DNA of 52,402 bases from Sphingomonas sp. (GTDB taxonomy: Bacteria > Pseudomonadota > Alphaproteobacteria > Sphingomonadales > Sphingomonadaceae). A program made the position numbers and the translations under genes. Under the pieces are notes generated by a model, which saw only the letters and a list, made by a program, of their open reading frames with translations, ran no database searches and was not told where the DNA came from. Positions 39,021 to 48,170 of this stretch are shown piece after piece (positions within the stretch are counted from its first letter, which is position 1; every line of letters starts with the position of its first letter). The stretch is from contig NZ_JAIEPC010000047.1 of assembly GCF_019749955.1 (NCBI RefSeq), positions 1-52,402 on the forward strand. Reading direction: 5' to 3'.

Positions 39021-40943
39021 GTGCAGGACCCCAATTCGCCCGAACGTTTCAACGAAGAGAAAGCAACCTATGCGGTGCGCGGTGCCGATGCGCCCGATCT
39101 CGCGGGCGGCGTCGCGGCGATTCGCAATGTGCTCGCGACCTTGCCCGCCCGGCCGGGCGTGTACCGGATGCATGATGCGCGGGGCGATGTGCTCTATGTC
39201 GGCAAAGCGCGCGCGCTCAAGAATCGGGTGACCAATTACACGCAGGTCGACCGGCTCCCCAAGCGGCTCCAGCGGATGGTCGCGCTGACCCGGTCGATGA
39301 CGATCGTGACGACCAACAACGAGGCCGAGGCGCTGCTGCTCGAGGCGCAGCTGATCAAGCGCTATCGTCCCGCCTATAATGTGCTGCTGCGCGACGACAA
39401 AAGCTTCCCCTTCATCCTGTTGCGCGCCGATCACGATTTTCCGCGCATCCAGAAGCATCGCGGCGCGCGGCGGGCGAAGGGGAATTACTATGGCCCGTTT
39501 GCGAGCGCGGGATCAGTCAACACCACGCTCAACGCGCTGCAAAAGCTGTTCCTGCTGCGGAGCTGCACCGACGGCTTCATGAAGCGCCGCGACCGACCGT
39601 GCTTGCTCTATCAGATCAAGCGTTGCTCGGCGCCGTGTGTCGGGCGGATTTCGCCTGAGGATTATGCCGAGCTGGTCGCCGATGCGAAGGCGTTCCTCGC
39701 GGGCAAATCGACCGAAGTGCAGGCCAAGCTAGGCGCGCAGATGCAGGCGGCAGCCGAGAATATGGACTTCGAACTCGCGGCAATCCTGCGCGATCGGCTG
39801 CGCGCGTTGACCTTCATTCAGGGGTCGCAGGCGATCAACGCCGATGGCGTCGGCGATGCCGATATCTTCGCGATGGCGAACCGCAACGGCGTGATCGGCA
39901 TCCAGGCCTTCTTCATCCGCGGCGGCCAGAATTGGGGGCACCGCAGCTTCTTCCCGGCGCATACCGCTGACGTGCCCGAGGATGAAGTGCTCACCAGCTT
40001 TCTCGGCCAATTCTACGAAGAAGTGCCGCCGCCGCGCAGCGTGCTGCTCGACCGCGTCCTGCCCGAGGGCGAGCTGCTCGGCGAGGCGCTCGGCGAGCAT
40101 GTCGGCCACAAGGTGAGCTTTTCGGTGCCGCTGCGCGGGGTGCGCCGCAAGCTGATCGATCAGGCCAAGCGTAACGCTGAGGAAGCGCTCGATCGGCGGC
40201 TGGCGGAGAGCACAACGCAGGCCAAGCTGCTGCGCGAGGTCGCCGAGCTGTTCGACCTTGCCGAGCCGCCCGATCGCATCGAAATCTATGACAACAGCCA
40301 TATCCAGGGGACGAACGCGCTCGGCGCGATGGTCGTCGCGGGGCCGGAGGGTTTTCGCAAAAGCCAGTATCGCAAGTTCAACATCAAGCGCCCGGAGACG
40401 GTGGCGGGCGACGATTTCGGCATGATGCGCGAAGTGTTTCAGCGCCGTTTTGCGCGCGCGCAGGACGAGGACCCCGATCGCGATTCCGGTGACTGGCCCG
40501 ATCTTGTCCTGATCGACGGCGGGCGCGGGCAGCTCAACGCCGTAAAGACCGCGCTCGAGGAACTCGGAATCGAGGATGTCTGCCTCGTCGGCATCGCCAA
40601 GGGGCCGCACCACGGCCGCGACGGGCGTGAGGTCTTCCACCTGATGGACGGGCGCGAATTCCAGCTGCCGGTCAACGCGCCGGTGCTGTTCTACCTCCAG
40701 CGGTTGCGTGACGAAGTCCACCGCTTCGCCATCGGTGCACATCGCGCCAAGCGCGCCAAGGCGATCGGCGCGAGTCCGCTTGACGATGTCCCCGGCATTG
40801 GTCCTGCGCGCAAGAAGGCGTTGCTGATGCATTTCGGCACCGCGCGGGCGGTGCGGGGTGCCAGTCTGGAGGATCTGCAAAAGGCGCCGGGCGTATCGGC
40901 AGCGGTCGCGCAGCAGCTTTATGACTTTTTCCACGCGCGCTGA
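39021..40943 (+). CDS. uvrC: Excinuclease ABC subunit C
   Basis: A 640-residue UvrC, making both incisions in nucleotide-excision repair. GIY-YIG nuclease domain: LPARPGVYRMHDARGDVLYVGKARALKNRV (3' incision); UVR motif near residues 230-250 (DFELAAILRDRLRALTFIQ); RNase H-like domain with DNSHIQGTNALGAMVVAGPEG and DLVLIDGGRGQLNA (5' incision); C-terminal helix-hairpin-helix DDVPGIGPARKKALLMHFGT. Start GTG 39021 gives the usual N-terminus with a short extension; no strong ribosome site is seen. Confidence 0.96.
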   Translation: MQDPNSPERFNEEKATYAVRGADAPDLAGGVAAIRNVLATLPARPGVYRMHDARGDVLYVGKARALKNRVTNYTQVDRLPKRLQRMVALTRSMTIVTTNNEAEALLLEAQLIKRYRPAYNVLLRDDKSFPFILLRADHDFPRIQKHRGARRAKGNYYGPFASAGSVNTTLNALQKLFLLRSCTDGFMKRRDRPCLLYQIKRCSAPCVGRISPEDYAELVADAKAFLAGKSTEVQAKLGAQMQAAAENMDFELAAILRDRLRALTFIQGSQAINADGVGDADIFAMANRNGVIGIQAFFIRGGQNWGHRSFFPAHTADVPEDEVLTSFLGQFYEEVPPPRSVLLDRVLPEGELLGEALGEHVGHKVSFSVPLRGVRRKLIDQAKRNAEEALDRRLAESTTQAKLLREVAELFDLAEPPDRIEIYDNSHIQGTNALGAMVVAGPEGFRKSQYRKFNIKRPETVAGDDFGMMREVFQRRFARAQDEDPDRDSGDWPDLVLIDGGRGQLNAVKTALEELGIEDVCLVGIAKGPHHGRDGREVFHLMDGREFQLPVNAPVLFYLQRLRDEVHRFAIGAHRAKRAKAIGASPLDDVPGIGPARKKALLMHFGTARAVRGASLEDLQKAPGVSAAVAQQLYDFFHAR

Positions 40944-41001
40944 CTCGCCAGCGTCTCGGCAAGTTTGGGGAATTTTCATTCTCTGCGGCTAAGCCAAGCC
41001 C

Positions 41002-41964
41002 ATGCCGACGCCCGTTTTCCTCACCGTCGATACCGAGATCGTCTGGCGTCACCATGTCGCAGGGCATGATCTGGCGACGCTGTACGAGCGGTCGTTCGAG
41101 CCGGCGGGCGTCGGCGTATCCTATCAACTGGCAACGCTGGCGCGGCACGGGCTGAAGGCCTGCTTCTTCATCGATCCGATGCCCGCGGTGATTTTCGGGC
41201 TCGATCCGATCAAGCGGATTGTCGATAAAGTCCTGAGCGCGGGGCAGGGCGTCCAATTGCATCTCCACCCAAATTGGACCGGCGCGGTCGTGGGCGACCG
41301 GGGCAGCAGCTATGCCAGGTTCCAGCTGGGCGAATTTCCGCGTGACGCGCAGCGTGACCTGATTGCGCAGGCGCGCGATCTGCTGATGGCCGCCGGGGCA
41401 CCGGCACCGCTCGCGTTCCGCGCGGGCAGCTATGCGGCCAATGATGACACGCTGGTGGCGCTCGCCGAGCTGGGCTTTACCTATGATTCGAGCCACGACG
41501 GATCGAACCATCCCTGGCCGAGCAATATCGGCCTGCCGCCGCGTCAGATTGCGCCGGTCGAGCGGCTGGGCGTGATCGAAGTTCCAGTGACGGTGATTGA
41601 AGATAGCCCGGGCAAACTGCGCACCGTCCAGATTTGCGCGCTGTCGATCACCGAAATGCGCGCCGCGCTCGATCATGCGGCGGCGCAAGGGCATCAGGCA
41701 GTGACGATCGTCAACCACGGCTTCGAACTGGCTAATCGATCCGGGACGGCCCCTAACGCCGTCCATGTCCGCCGCTTCGATGCGCTCTGTGCGTTTCTTG
41801 ACACGCATCGCGACCGGCTGCCGACGACGCATTTCAGGGACGTGCCGGACATTTCGCTTGAGCTGGGCCGCAGTGACCTGCCGCTCGCCGCCAGCGCGAT
41901 GCGGCGACGCTGGCGCCAGGCCGAACAGCTCTGGTCAAATCTGGTGGCCGAGCGCGCGGCGTGA
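41002..41964 (+). CDS. Polysaccharide deacetylase-like protein
   Basis: A 320-residue protein with NodB-like deacetylase features: FLTVDTEIVW with the catalytic/metal Asp, LATLARHGLKACFFIDPMPA, GVQLHLHPNWTG (metal-binding HxH...), and FRAGSYAANDDTLVALAELG. It is probably a cytoplasmic or peripheral enzyme, as no signal peptide is present. Family members deacetylate GlcNAc-containing polymers. Overlaps the downstream acyltransferase gene by 4 bp, indicating a joint role in making a polysaccharide or glycolipid, though the product is unknown. Confidence 0.85.
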   Translation: MPTPVFLTVDTEIVWRHHVAGHDLATLYERSFEPAGVGVSYQLATLARHGLKACFFIDPMPAVIFGLDPIKRIVDKVLSAGQGVQLHLHPNWTGAVVGDRGSSYARFQLGEFPRDAQRDLIAQARDLLMAAGAPAPLAFRAGSYAANDDTLVALAELGFTYDSSHDGSNHPWPSNIGLPPRQIAPVERLGVIEVPVTVIEDSPGKLRTVQICALSITEMRAALDHAAAQGHQAVTIVNHGFELANRSGTAPNAVHVRRFDALCAFLDTHRDRLPTTHFRDVPDISLELGRSDLPLAASAMRRRWRQAEQLWSNLVAERAA

Positions 41965-42866
41965 GCGCGACCAGACTGCCGCTGCGGTTTCAGGTCGGCG
42001 CGCGCACCTTGTTCGCGGTCGAACGGCGGCTGGTGCGCGTCGCGCTGTCGCTTGATGATGCGCTGGCGGCGCGGGTGCCGACACTGCCCGCGCTAGATCG
42101 CGACGCCGATGGCTATGCGATCACTTCGCTACCGATCGCGCAATTGGGGGCCGTGGCGGCGGGTGGGCTGATCGCCTTCGTGCGCCAGCGCTACACGCGC
42201 TATTTCATCGACCTGACCACGGGCTACGAAGCCTATCTGGCCGCGCTCAGCGCCGACACGCGATCGGGCATCAAGCGCAAGGCGAAGAAGCTCGCGCAGG
42301 CATCGGGCGGAGCGCTGGACGTGCGGCGGTTCCGCACTCCGGCGGAGATCGAGGCCTTTCACGCCGTCGCGCGCGATCTGTCGCGCAAGACCTATCAGGC
42401 CAAGCTGCTCGGCGGCGGCCTGCCCGAGGACGCGCGGTTCGTGCAGGCGATGCTCACGCTCGCCGCAGCCGATGCCGCGCGCGCATGGCTGCTCTATGTC
42501 GAGGAGCAGCCAGTCGCCTATCTCTACTGTCCGATCGAGCATGGCACGGTGCGCTACGACCATGTCGGTCACGATCCTGATTTTGCCGATGTGTCGCCGG
42601 GCAGCGTGCTGCAGATGGAAGCCATGCGCGATTTGTTCGCCGAGGGCTGTCACCGCCGTTTCGACTTCACCGAGGGGGAGGGCCAGCACAAGCGCCAGTT
42701 CGCGACCGATGGCGTCGCATGCGCCGACCTGCTGCTGCTGCGCCCGACGCTCGTCAATCGCGCGACGGTGGCGGCGCTCAGCGCCTTCGATGGCGGCATG
42801 GCGCAGGCCAAGCAGGCCGTGAATCGGCTGGGGCTGCACGCGATCGCCAAACGCATCCGTCGCTGA
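41961..42866 (+). CDS. FemAB/BcsL-like GNAT acyltransferase
   Basis: A 301-residue protein with a C-terminal GNAT_6-type domain (RTPAEIEAFHAVARDLSRKTYQAKLLG, RAWLLYVEEQPVAYLYCPIEHGTV, YDPDFADVSPGSVLQMEAM-type core). This kind of fold is found in FemAB-like and exopolysaccharide acyltransferases. GTG start 41961 overlaps the deacetylase stop. It probably adds an acyl or aminoacyl group to the same sugar product as the preceding enzyme. The acceptor is unknown. Confidence 0.8.
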   Translation: MSATRLPLRFQVGARTLFAVERRLVRVALSLDDALAARVPTLPALDRDADGYAITSLPIAQLGAVAAGGLIAFVRQRYTRYFIDLTTGYEAYLAALSADTRSGIKRKAKKLAQASGGALDVRRFRTPAEIEAFHAVARDLSRKTYQAKLLGGGLPEDARFVQAMLTLAAADAARAWLLYVEEQPVAYLYCPIEHGTVRYDHVGHDPDFADVSPGSVLQMEAMRDLFAEGCHRRFDFTEGEGQHKRQFATDGVACADLLLLRPTLVNRATVAALSAFDGGMAQAKQAVNRLGLHAIAKRIRR

Positions 42867-42902
42867 TTTCCGCCCTGCGCCCGCGCGCGCTATAGCTGCC
42901 CC

Positions 42903-43634
42903 ATGCACATTCGCGCCGAAGCCCTGATCCTCGCGGTGCGCGCGCATGGCGAGCATGGGGCGGTCGTCCGCGCGCTGACCGCCGAGCATGGCCTGCAACC
43001 CGGCTATGTGCGCGGCGGCCGCTCGACCCGGCTGCGGCCGGTGCTCCAGCCGGGCAATCTGGTCGTCGGCGACTGGCGCGCGCGCACCGACAGCCAACTC
43101 GGCGCGCTTACGGTTGAGCTGGTGCATAGCCGCGCGCCGCTGTTCGAGCGCCCGCTGCCCGCCGCCGCAATTGATTGGGTGAGCGCGCTGACGGCAGCGG
43201 CCTTGCCCGAAGCGCAGCCCTATCCGACCGTGTACGCGACTTTGGGGGCGATCCTCGACGCGGTTGAGGCGGCGCCCGCCGCGCGCGATTGGGCAGCGGC
43301 GCTGGTGCGTTACGAGCTGTTGCTGCTTGCTGAACTGGGTTTCGGCCTCGATCTCGGCCAGTGCGCCGCGACTGGCGCCACCGATGATCTCGCCTGGGTC
43401 AGCCCCAACAGCGGCGCGGCGGTCAGTGCGGCGGCGGGCGAAGCCTATCGCGACAGGCTACTGCCGCTGCCGGCATTCCTGCATCAAGGCGGGGTGGGCG
43501 ACTGGCCGCAGATTCTCGACGGGCTGCGGCTGACCGGCCACTTCATCGCGCGCGATCTGTTGACCGGGCGCCCCGCCGACGCGCTCGCGGCGCGGGTGCG
43601 GCTCGTCGACCGGCTCAACAGGGCAGTTGCGTGA
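42903..43634 (+). CDS. recO: DNA repair protein RecO
   Basis: A 243-residue RecO: N-terminal OB-fold ([37 protein letters not shown]) and the helical region with [20 protein letters not shown]. RecO loads RecA onto SSB-coated DNA with RecF and RecR. The usual zinc cluster is reduced: only one Cys (GQCAATG) is visible in the C-terminal part, common in this order. Placement between glycan genes is a typical alphaproteobacterial patchwork. Confidence 0.93.
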   Translation: MHIRAEALILAVRAHGEHGAVVRALTAEHGLQPGYVRGGRSTRLRPVLQPGNLVVGDWRARTDSQLGALTVELVHSRAPLFERPLPAAAIDWVSALTAAALPEAQPYPTVYATLGAILDAVEAAPAARDWAAALVRYELLLLAELGFGLDLGQCAATGATDDLAWVSPNSGAAVSAAAGEAYRDRLLPLPAFLHQGGVGDWPQILDGLRLTGHFIARDLLTGRPADALAARVRLVDRLNRAVA

Positions 43635-43662
43635 CCGCGCACGGCTGGGCAAGGGAAGCGCG

Positions 43663-44796
43663 ATGCTCCAGACGATGACCACCAGCGATCAGGCCGCCGC
43701 ATTGCTCGACGTGGCGATCGTGATCCCGACCTTCAACGAAGCCGCCAATGTGCCCAAGCTCGTCGCCAAACTCGACGCGGCGCTGGCGGGCCTGGCGTGG
43801 GAAGCGATTTTTGTCGATGACGACAGCCCCGATGGCACCGCCGATGCCGCGCGGACGCTCGGGCGGGCCGACCGCCGGGTGCGGGTGATTCAGCGGATCG
43901 GGCGGCGCGGGCTATCCTCGGCGTGCATTGAGGGGATGTGCGCAACGGCGGCGCCGCTGGTCGCGGTGATCGACGGCGATTTGCAGCATGACGAGACACT
44001 GCTGCCGCAGATGCTCGCGACGTTCCGCGCCGACCAGAGCCTCGACGTCGCCATCGGCTCGCGCTTCGTCGCGGGCGGTGGGACCGGCGATTGGGACCGC
44101 GACCGCGTCGCCAAATCGGCGTTCGCCACCCGCCTGTCGCGCCGGGTGCTCAAGGCCGATCTCACCGATCCGATGAGCGGCTTTTTCATGATCCGCAGCG
44201 ATGTCGTGCGCCGGATCGTGCCGGGACTGAACGCGATCGGCTTCAAGATCCTGCTCGACATCATGACCGCCAGCCCGCAGCCGCTGAAGTTCGTCGAGCT
44301 GCCCTATACGTTTCGCACGCGCGAGCTCGGCGAGAGCAAGCTCGACCATGTCGTCGCGATGGAATTCCTGATCGCGCTCTACGACCGGATGTTCGGGCGA
44401 ATCGTGCCGGTGCGCTTTGCAATGTTCTCCGCCATCGGACTGATCGGCGTTGGCGTGCACATGTCGGTGCTGTTCCCGGTCGTGCGCCTCTGGGGTGAGG
44501 GCACCTTCCTCGCCGGCCAGATTCTGGCAGCGGTGACGGCAATGACCGCCAACTTCTTCCTCAACAATGCCCTCACCTATCGCGACCGGCGGCTGAAGGG
44601 CGCCAAGGCACTGCTCGACGGTTGGGTGTCATTCTGCGTGGTCTGTTCGGTGGGACTCGTCGCCAATATCGGCGTCGCGGGTTTCCTGCACGATGCGCGC
44701 GAGGGCGGCTGGGCAGTATCGGCACTGGTCGGGGTGCTGGTCGGCGCAGTGTGGAACTACGCGCTGTCGTCGCGGTTTGTTTGGGGGCGGTACTAG
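43663..44796 (+). CDS. Dolichol-phosphate-mannose-synthase-like GT2 fused to GtrA
   Basis: A 377-residue fusion. The GT2 domain is at residues about 15-240 (IVIPTFNEAANVPKLVAKLD, FVDDDSPDGTADAAR, VIDGDLQHDETLLPQML, DPMSGFFMIRSDVV), like DPM1, transferring a sugar from a nucleotide donor to a lipid phosphate. The GtrA-like membrane domain follows (about 250-377, four helices: FAMFSAIGLIGVGVHMSVLF, MTANFFLNNALTYRDRR), which may flip the lipid-sugar. ATG 43663 has AAGGGAAG upstream. A PMT-type glycosyltransferase 1 kb downstream could use such lipid-linked sugars. Confidence 0.9.
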   Translation: MLQTMTTSDQAAALLDVAIVIPTFNEAANVPKLVAKLDAALAGLAWEAIFVDDDSPDGTADAARTLGRADRRVRVIQRIGRRGLSSACIEGMCATAAPLVAVIDGDLQHDETLLPQMLATFRADQSLDVAIGSRFVAGGGTGDWDRDRVAKSAFATRLSRRVLKADLTDPMSGFFMIRSDVVRRIVPGLNAIGFKILLDIMTASPQPLKFVELPYTFRTRELGESKLDHVVAMEFLIALYDRMFGRIVPVRFAMFSAIGLIGVGVHMSVLFPVVRLWGEGTFLAGQILAAVTAMTANFFLNNALTYRDRRLKGAKALLDGWVSFCVVCSVGLVANIGVAGFLHDAREGGWAVSALVGVLVGAVWNYALSSRFVWGRY

Positions 44797-44860
44797 GCTA
44801 TCCGCGTCGATGCGGGCGGGCGGGCAAGGATTGCAGCTTCACCCGGTCGCCCCGCCCACC

Positions 44861-45067
44861 TCATTCGCACTCATCTAAGCGAAACAATTCCTCGACGGGA
44901 AGTTGCAGCAACTGCGCGACCTTCAGCGCGAGGGACAGGCTGGGCTCGAACCGACCGCGCTCGATCGAATTGATTGTTTGGCGCGATACGTCGAGAAGAT
45001 CGGCAAGGCCTTGCTGGGTAAGGCCGCGCTCGCCACGGATTGTCGGCAGGATTGTCAATATACCCAT
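44861..45067 (-). CDS. Short XRE-family transcriptional regulator
   Basis: A 68-residue protein consisting almost only of an HTH_3 domain: RGERGLTQQGLADLLDVSRQ followed by TINSIERGRFEPSLSLALKVAQLL. Small stand-alone XRE regulators of this size are common partners of membrane proteins in two-gene operons. ATG 45067 overlaps the stop of the upstream membrane-protein gene (13-bp overlap). The two direct repeats GGAAAGTATA before the operon are the likely binding site. Confidence 0.88.
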   Translation of the reverse strand: MGILTILPTIRGERGLTQQGLADLLDVSRQTINSIERGRFEPSLSLALKVAQLLQLPVEELFRLDECE

Positions 45068-45495
45068 TTGCGCATCGCGATGAACCAGAAGATGACGTTC
45101 GCGCCGGCAAATAGGGCAATGGGCGCGAACGAGGGCATTGGCATGAGCAGAGAAGCAGTCGCCAGGACGCTCCAGATCGTCGATGCAGCGCACGCCGCAA
45201 CCCCCGAAACTCCCAGCGTCCAGTTCTGGACACGGTTGAACATCTCGTCCTGGCGAATGCTGAAACGGTACCAAAGCCATGCCGTCACCACCGCCGCCAC
45301 GACGCCAAGCAGGGCGAGAACCGCCGCGTACGGCGTGACGTCGAAGCCAAAGCGCGTGCTAACCGGTTTTGCGGCCATGCCGATCAGGATGCTAGCGACA
45401 GCATTGCTTGCGATAGTGGCGGTCGCGAGCAGTCGGGATGTTCGGTCAAGCGCGCTCCAACGAAACCAAACGCCGCCATGTGTAAATTCATACAT
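45055..45495 (-). CDS. Four-helix membrane protein, partner of XRE regulator
   Basis: A 146-residue protein with four predicted membrane helices (about 27-42 in TIASNAVASILIGMAA; 54-74 AAVLALLGVVAAVVTAWLWY; 95-113; 120-141 FAPIALFAGANVIFWFIAM). I recognise no named family. It lies first in an operon with the XRE gene, like other membrane-protein/small-HTH pairs. It might sense membrane or stress signals, or be regulated by the XRE protein; this is inference. Confidence 0.75.
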   Translation of the reverse strand: MYEFTHGGVWFRWSALDRTSRLLATATIASNAVASILIGMAAKPVSTRFGFDVTPYAAVLALLGVVAAVVTAWLWYRFSIRQDEMFNRVQNWTLGVSGVAACAASTIWSVLATASLLMPMPSFAPIALFAGANVIFWFIAMRKWVY

Positions 45496-45518
45496 CGCAC
45501 ACCTCCATGTCTCTGCAT

Positions 45519-45552
45519 GGAAAGTATACGCGACACGTTAAAGGAAAGTATA
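45519..45552. promoter_or_regulatory. Direct repeats GGAAAGTATA, putative XRE operator/promoter
   Basis: The decamer GGAAAGTATA occurs at 45519-45528 and 45543-45552, with start-to-start spacing of 24 bp, immediately upstream of the membrane-protein/XRE operon (on the other strand TATACTTTCC). The region is AT-rich compared with the rest. Spacing of about two helical turns suggests dimeric binding by the small XRE protein. Confidence 0.6.
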
Positions 45553-45631
45553 TTTTACATGCCGAGCAGTGGCGACCAGACGGGCAAGGGCAAAAAAATC
45601 GTCGCCAACACATCGGGCGACGCGACATCCC

Positions 45632-46879
45632 CTACCGCCAGCTTGCGAGCCACATCCAGCGCAGGAAGGCCTGGTCGCTGTCGAGCGGCGCGGCGGATAT
45701 GATCGGGAAGAACCACGCAAACAGCGCGAAGGTCAGCACCAGTGCGGCTTCGCTGGCATATTTGAAGCGCGGCTCGGCATAGCGTTCGAGCGCGGCGGCG
45801 AGCGCAAGGCCGAGAAACACGCTCGGCAGGTAATAATAATAGAAAAAGCCGATCTTCTTGGGGATCAGCGCCCACATCCCATAGGAGCCCAGCCAGAGCA
45901 GCCCGATCGCGAGCATCGGTCGCACCCGGTCGCGCAATCCGGCGTAGAAACATGCCGCCACCGCGATCAAGCCGCCCCACATCACCGCGGGATTGCCGAG
46001 CATCAGGATGCCGCGCTGCACGCCGTCGACCGGCTCGTAGAGATACCACATCGGCCGCAGGTCGAGCGCCCAGCTCCACCACGGCGATTGATAGGGATGG
46101 ACCGGCAGGGGCGCAGTCTGCTGTGCGAGAATGCGGAATTGATAGGGGATGAAGGTCGCGACCGTAAGCGGCTCATAACGGTAAAAGAAGGCGGGCATGA
46201 AGGTGAGAACATAGGTGGCGATGCTCACCACCCCCAAAATCGCGAGACCCGGCACCAGCCCGACACCCGCGAAATAGGTGCGGTCGCGGCGCGTCTTGAG
46301 CCAGATCATCGCGACTCCAGCAAAGGCCACAAACGGAATCGCGGTCCATTTCGCGCCGACCGCCAGCCCCAGCAGCACCGCCGCTGCAAGCAGCCAGCGC
46401 CGCGTACTCGCGGCGGGCGCGCGCGCGGCGGCAATCATCGCGACGATCGCCAGCAGCACGAATGCGGCCATAAAGCCATCGAGCATCGCGATCCGCGCCT
46501 GGATGTAAACGATGAAATTGAGCAGCACGAACACGGCGGCATAGAGCGCAGGGCGCACCCGGCCCAACAACTGCCACCCGATCGCGAACACGCTCATGAT
46601 CACGACCGCGCCCGCGATCGTCGAGAAGAAGCGCCACCCGAAGCTATTGTCGCCGAACAACAGGATGCCACCCGCCATGATCGTCTTGGCAAGCAACGGG
46701 TGTTCGATGTTGTACGGGCCGTGAAGGCTGGCGATCGTGCGCGCGCCTTCGGCGTAATAGACTTCGTCGAACACTGGTTTTGCCGGGATCGCCAGATTGA
46801 CCAAGAACAGCAATTCGGCAGCGATGCCGAGCGCCAAGGCAATCAGGAACGGGCGGGGGCGCGGCGAATCGGTCATCAT
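45632..46879 (-). CDS. PMT/GT39-type protein mannosyltransferase-like membrane protein
   Basis: A 415-residue multi-spanning protein with the PMT signature FDEVYYAEGARTIASLHG (Asp-Glu of the first loop) and NIEHPLLAKTIMAGGILLFG, then about nine further hydrophobic helices (SVFAIGWQLLGR..., FIVYIQARIAMLDGFMA). The family transfers mannose from polyprenyl-phosphate mannose to proteins or lipids; donor could come from the GT2-GtrA gene at 43.7 kb. ATG 46879 was preferred with GAGAGG upstream; ATG 46876 is equally possible. Confidence 0.87.
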   Translation of the reverse strand: MMTDSPRPRPFLIALALGIAAELLFLVNLAIPAKPVFDEVYYAEGARTIASLHGPYNIEHPLLAKTIMAGGILLFGDNSFGWRFFSTIAGAVVIMSVFAIGWQLLGRVRPALYAAVFVLLNFIVYIQARIAMLDGFMAAFVLLAIVAMIAAARAPAASTRRWLLAAAVLLGLAVGAKWTAIPFVAFAGVAMIWLKTRRDRTYFAGVGLVPGLAILGVVSIATYVLTFMPAFFYRYEPLTVATFIPYQFRILAQQTAPLPVHPYQSPWWSWALDLRPMWYLYEPVDGVQRGILMLGNPAVMWGGLIAVAACFYAGLRDRVRPMLAIGLLWLGSYGMWALIPKKIGFFYYYYLPSVFLGLALAAALERYAEPRFKYASEAALVLTFALFAWFFPIISAAPLDSDQAFLRWMWLASWR

Positions 46880-46967
46880 CGCCCGCGCCTCTCTCATTTC
46901 GGTGCGCGCGGTTCAAGCACCCGCTGGCCATTGACGGGAGGGGCGCGGTCCCGGCAAACGGGCGGGG

Positions 46968-48170
46968 ATGAAACGTCGTACTGGACAGTCCGAAGCCGCC
47001 CGCCACTGGCGCCCCGCCACGCAAGCCGTGCGCGGCGGCACCGCGCGCAGCGAATGGGGCGAAACGAGCGAGGCATTGTTCCTCACCTCGGGCTATGCCT
47101 ATGACTGCGCGGGCGACGCCGCCGCGCGCTTCGCCGGCGACCAGGCTGGCATGACCTATTCGCGGCTGCAGAATCCGACGGTCGAAATGCTCGAGCATCG
47201 GATCGCGCTGCTCGAAGGCGCCGAGGCGTGCCGGACGATGGCGACCGGCATGGCGGCGATGACGGCGGCGCTGCTGTGCCAGCTCCAGACCGGCGACCAT
47301 GTTGTCGCGGGGCGCGCGGCATTCGGATCGTGCCGCTGGCTGGTCGATACGCTGCTGCCCAAATTCGGGATCGAAACCACGACGGTCGACGCACGCGATC
47401 CGCAGGCGTTCATCGATGCGGCGCGGCCCAACACCAAAGTCTTCTTTTTCGAAACCCCCGCCAACCCGACGATGGACATCGTCGACCTGAAAGCGGTGTG
47501 CGACATCGCGCGGGCGCGGGGCATCACCACCGTGGTCGACAATGCCTTTGCGACGCCCGCGCTTCAGCGGCCGATGGCATTTGGCGCCGACGTCACGGCG
47601 TATAGCGCGACCAAGATGATGGACGGGCAGGGGCGTGTGCTCGCGGGCGCGGTGTGCGGGACGGCGGCGTTTATCAACGACGTGTTGCTGCCCTTTCACC
47701 GCAATACCGGGCCGACCTTGTCGCCGTTCAATGCGTGGGTGGTGCTGAAAGGGCTCGAAACGCTTGACCTGCGCATCCAGCGGCAGAGCGAGAATGCGGT
47801 CAAGGTCGGCCGCTTCCTCGAACCGCGTGTGCCGCGCATCCTCCATCCCGGCCTGCCGAGCCACCCGCAGCATAATCTGGCGATGAGCCAGATGAGCGCG
47901 TGCGGGCCGATCTTCGCCTTCGAAGTCGCCGACCGCGCGCAGGCGCACGGCCTGCTCGATGCGCTCGAACTGATCGACATCTCGAACAACATCGGCGATT
48001 CGCGCTCGCTGATGACGCACCCCGCCTCGACCACCCATTCGGGCGTCGCCGAGGAAAAGCGGCTCGAAATGGGCATCAACGAAGGCATGCTGCGGATCAA
48101 TGTCGGGCTCGAAGACCCCGCCGATCTGATTGACGATCTGGATCGCGCGCTCGGCAAAGTCGGGCTATGA
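46968..48170 (+). CDS. metZ: O-succinylhomoserine sulfhydrylase
   Basis: A 400-residue Cys/Met-metabolism PLP enzyme, with the PLP Lys in YSATKMMDGQGRVLAG, YSRLQNPTVEMLEHRIALLEGAE, ETPANPTMDIVDLKAV and HPASTTHSGVAEEKRLEMGI. The context matches MetZ, which uses O-succinylhomoserine and sulfide to make homocysteine. Coupled to apaG by a 4-bp overlap. The ribosome site is weak, so a start at a nearby Met is possible. Confidence 0.93.
   Translation: MKRRTGQSEAARHWRPATQAVRGGTARSEWGETSEALFLTSGYAYDCAGDAAARFAGDQAGMTYSRLQNPTVEMLEHRIALLEGAEACRTMATGMAAMTAALLCQLQTGDHVVAGRAAFGSCRWLVDTLLPKFGIETTTVDARDPQAFIDAARPNTKVFFFETPANPTMDIVDLKAVCDIARARGITTVVDNAFATPALQRPMAFGADVTAYSATKMMDGQGRVLAGAVCGTAAFINDVLLPFHRNTGPTLSPFNAWVVLKGLETLDLRIQRQSENAVKVGRFLEPRVPRILHPGLPSHPQHNLAMSQMSACGPIFAFEVADRAQAHGLLDALELIDISNNIGDSRSLMTHPASTTHSGVAEEKRLEMGINEGMLRINVGLEDPADLIDDLDRALGKVGL

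Noticed and set aside
44797..44860. Possible tRNA or small RNA in the gap after the GT2-GtrA gene
   Set aside because: No cloverleaf, no T-loop consensus, only GC-rich unstructured sequence of 64 bp.
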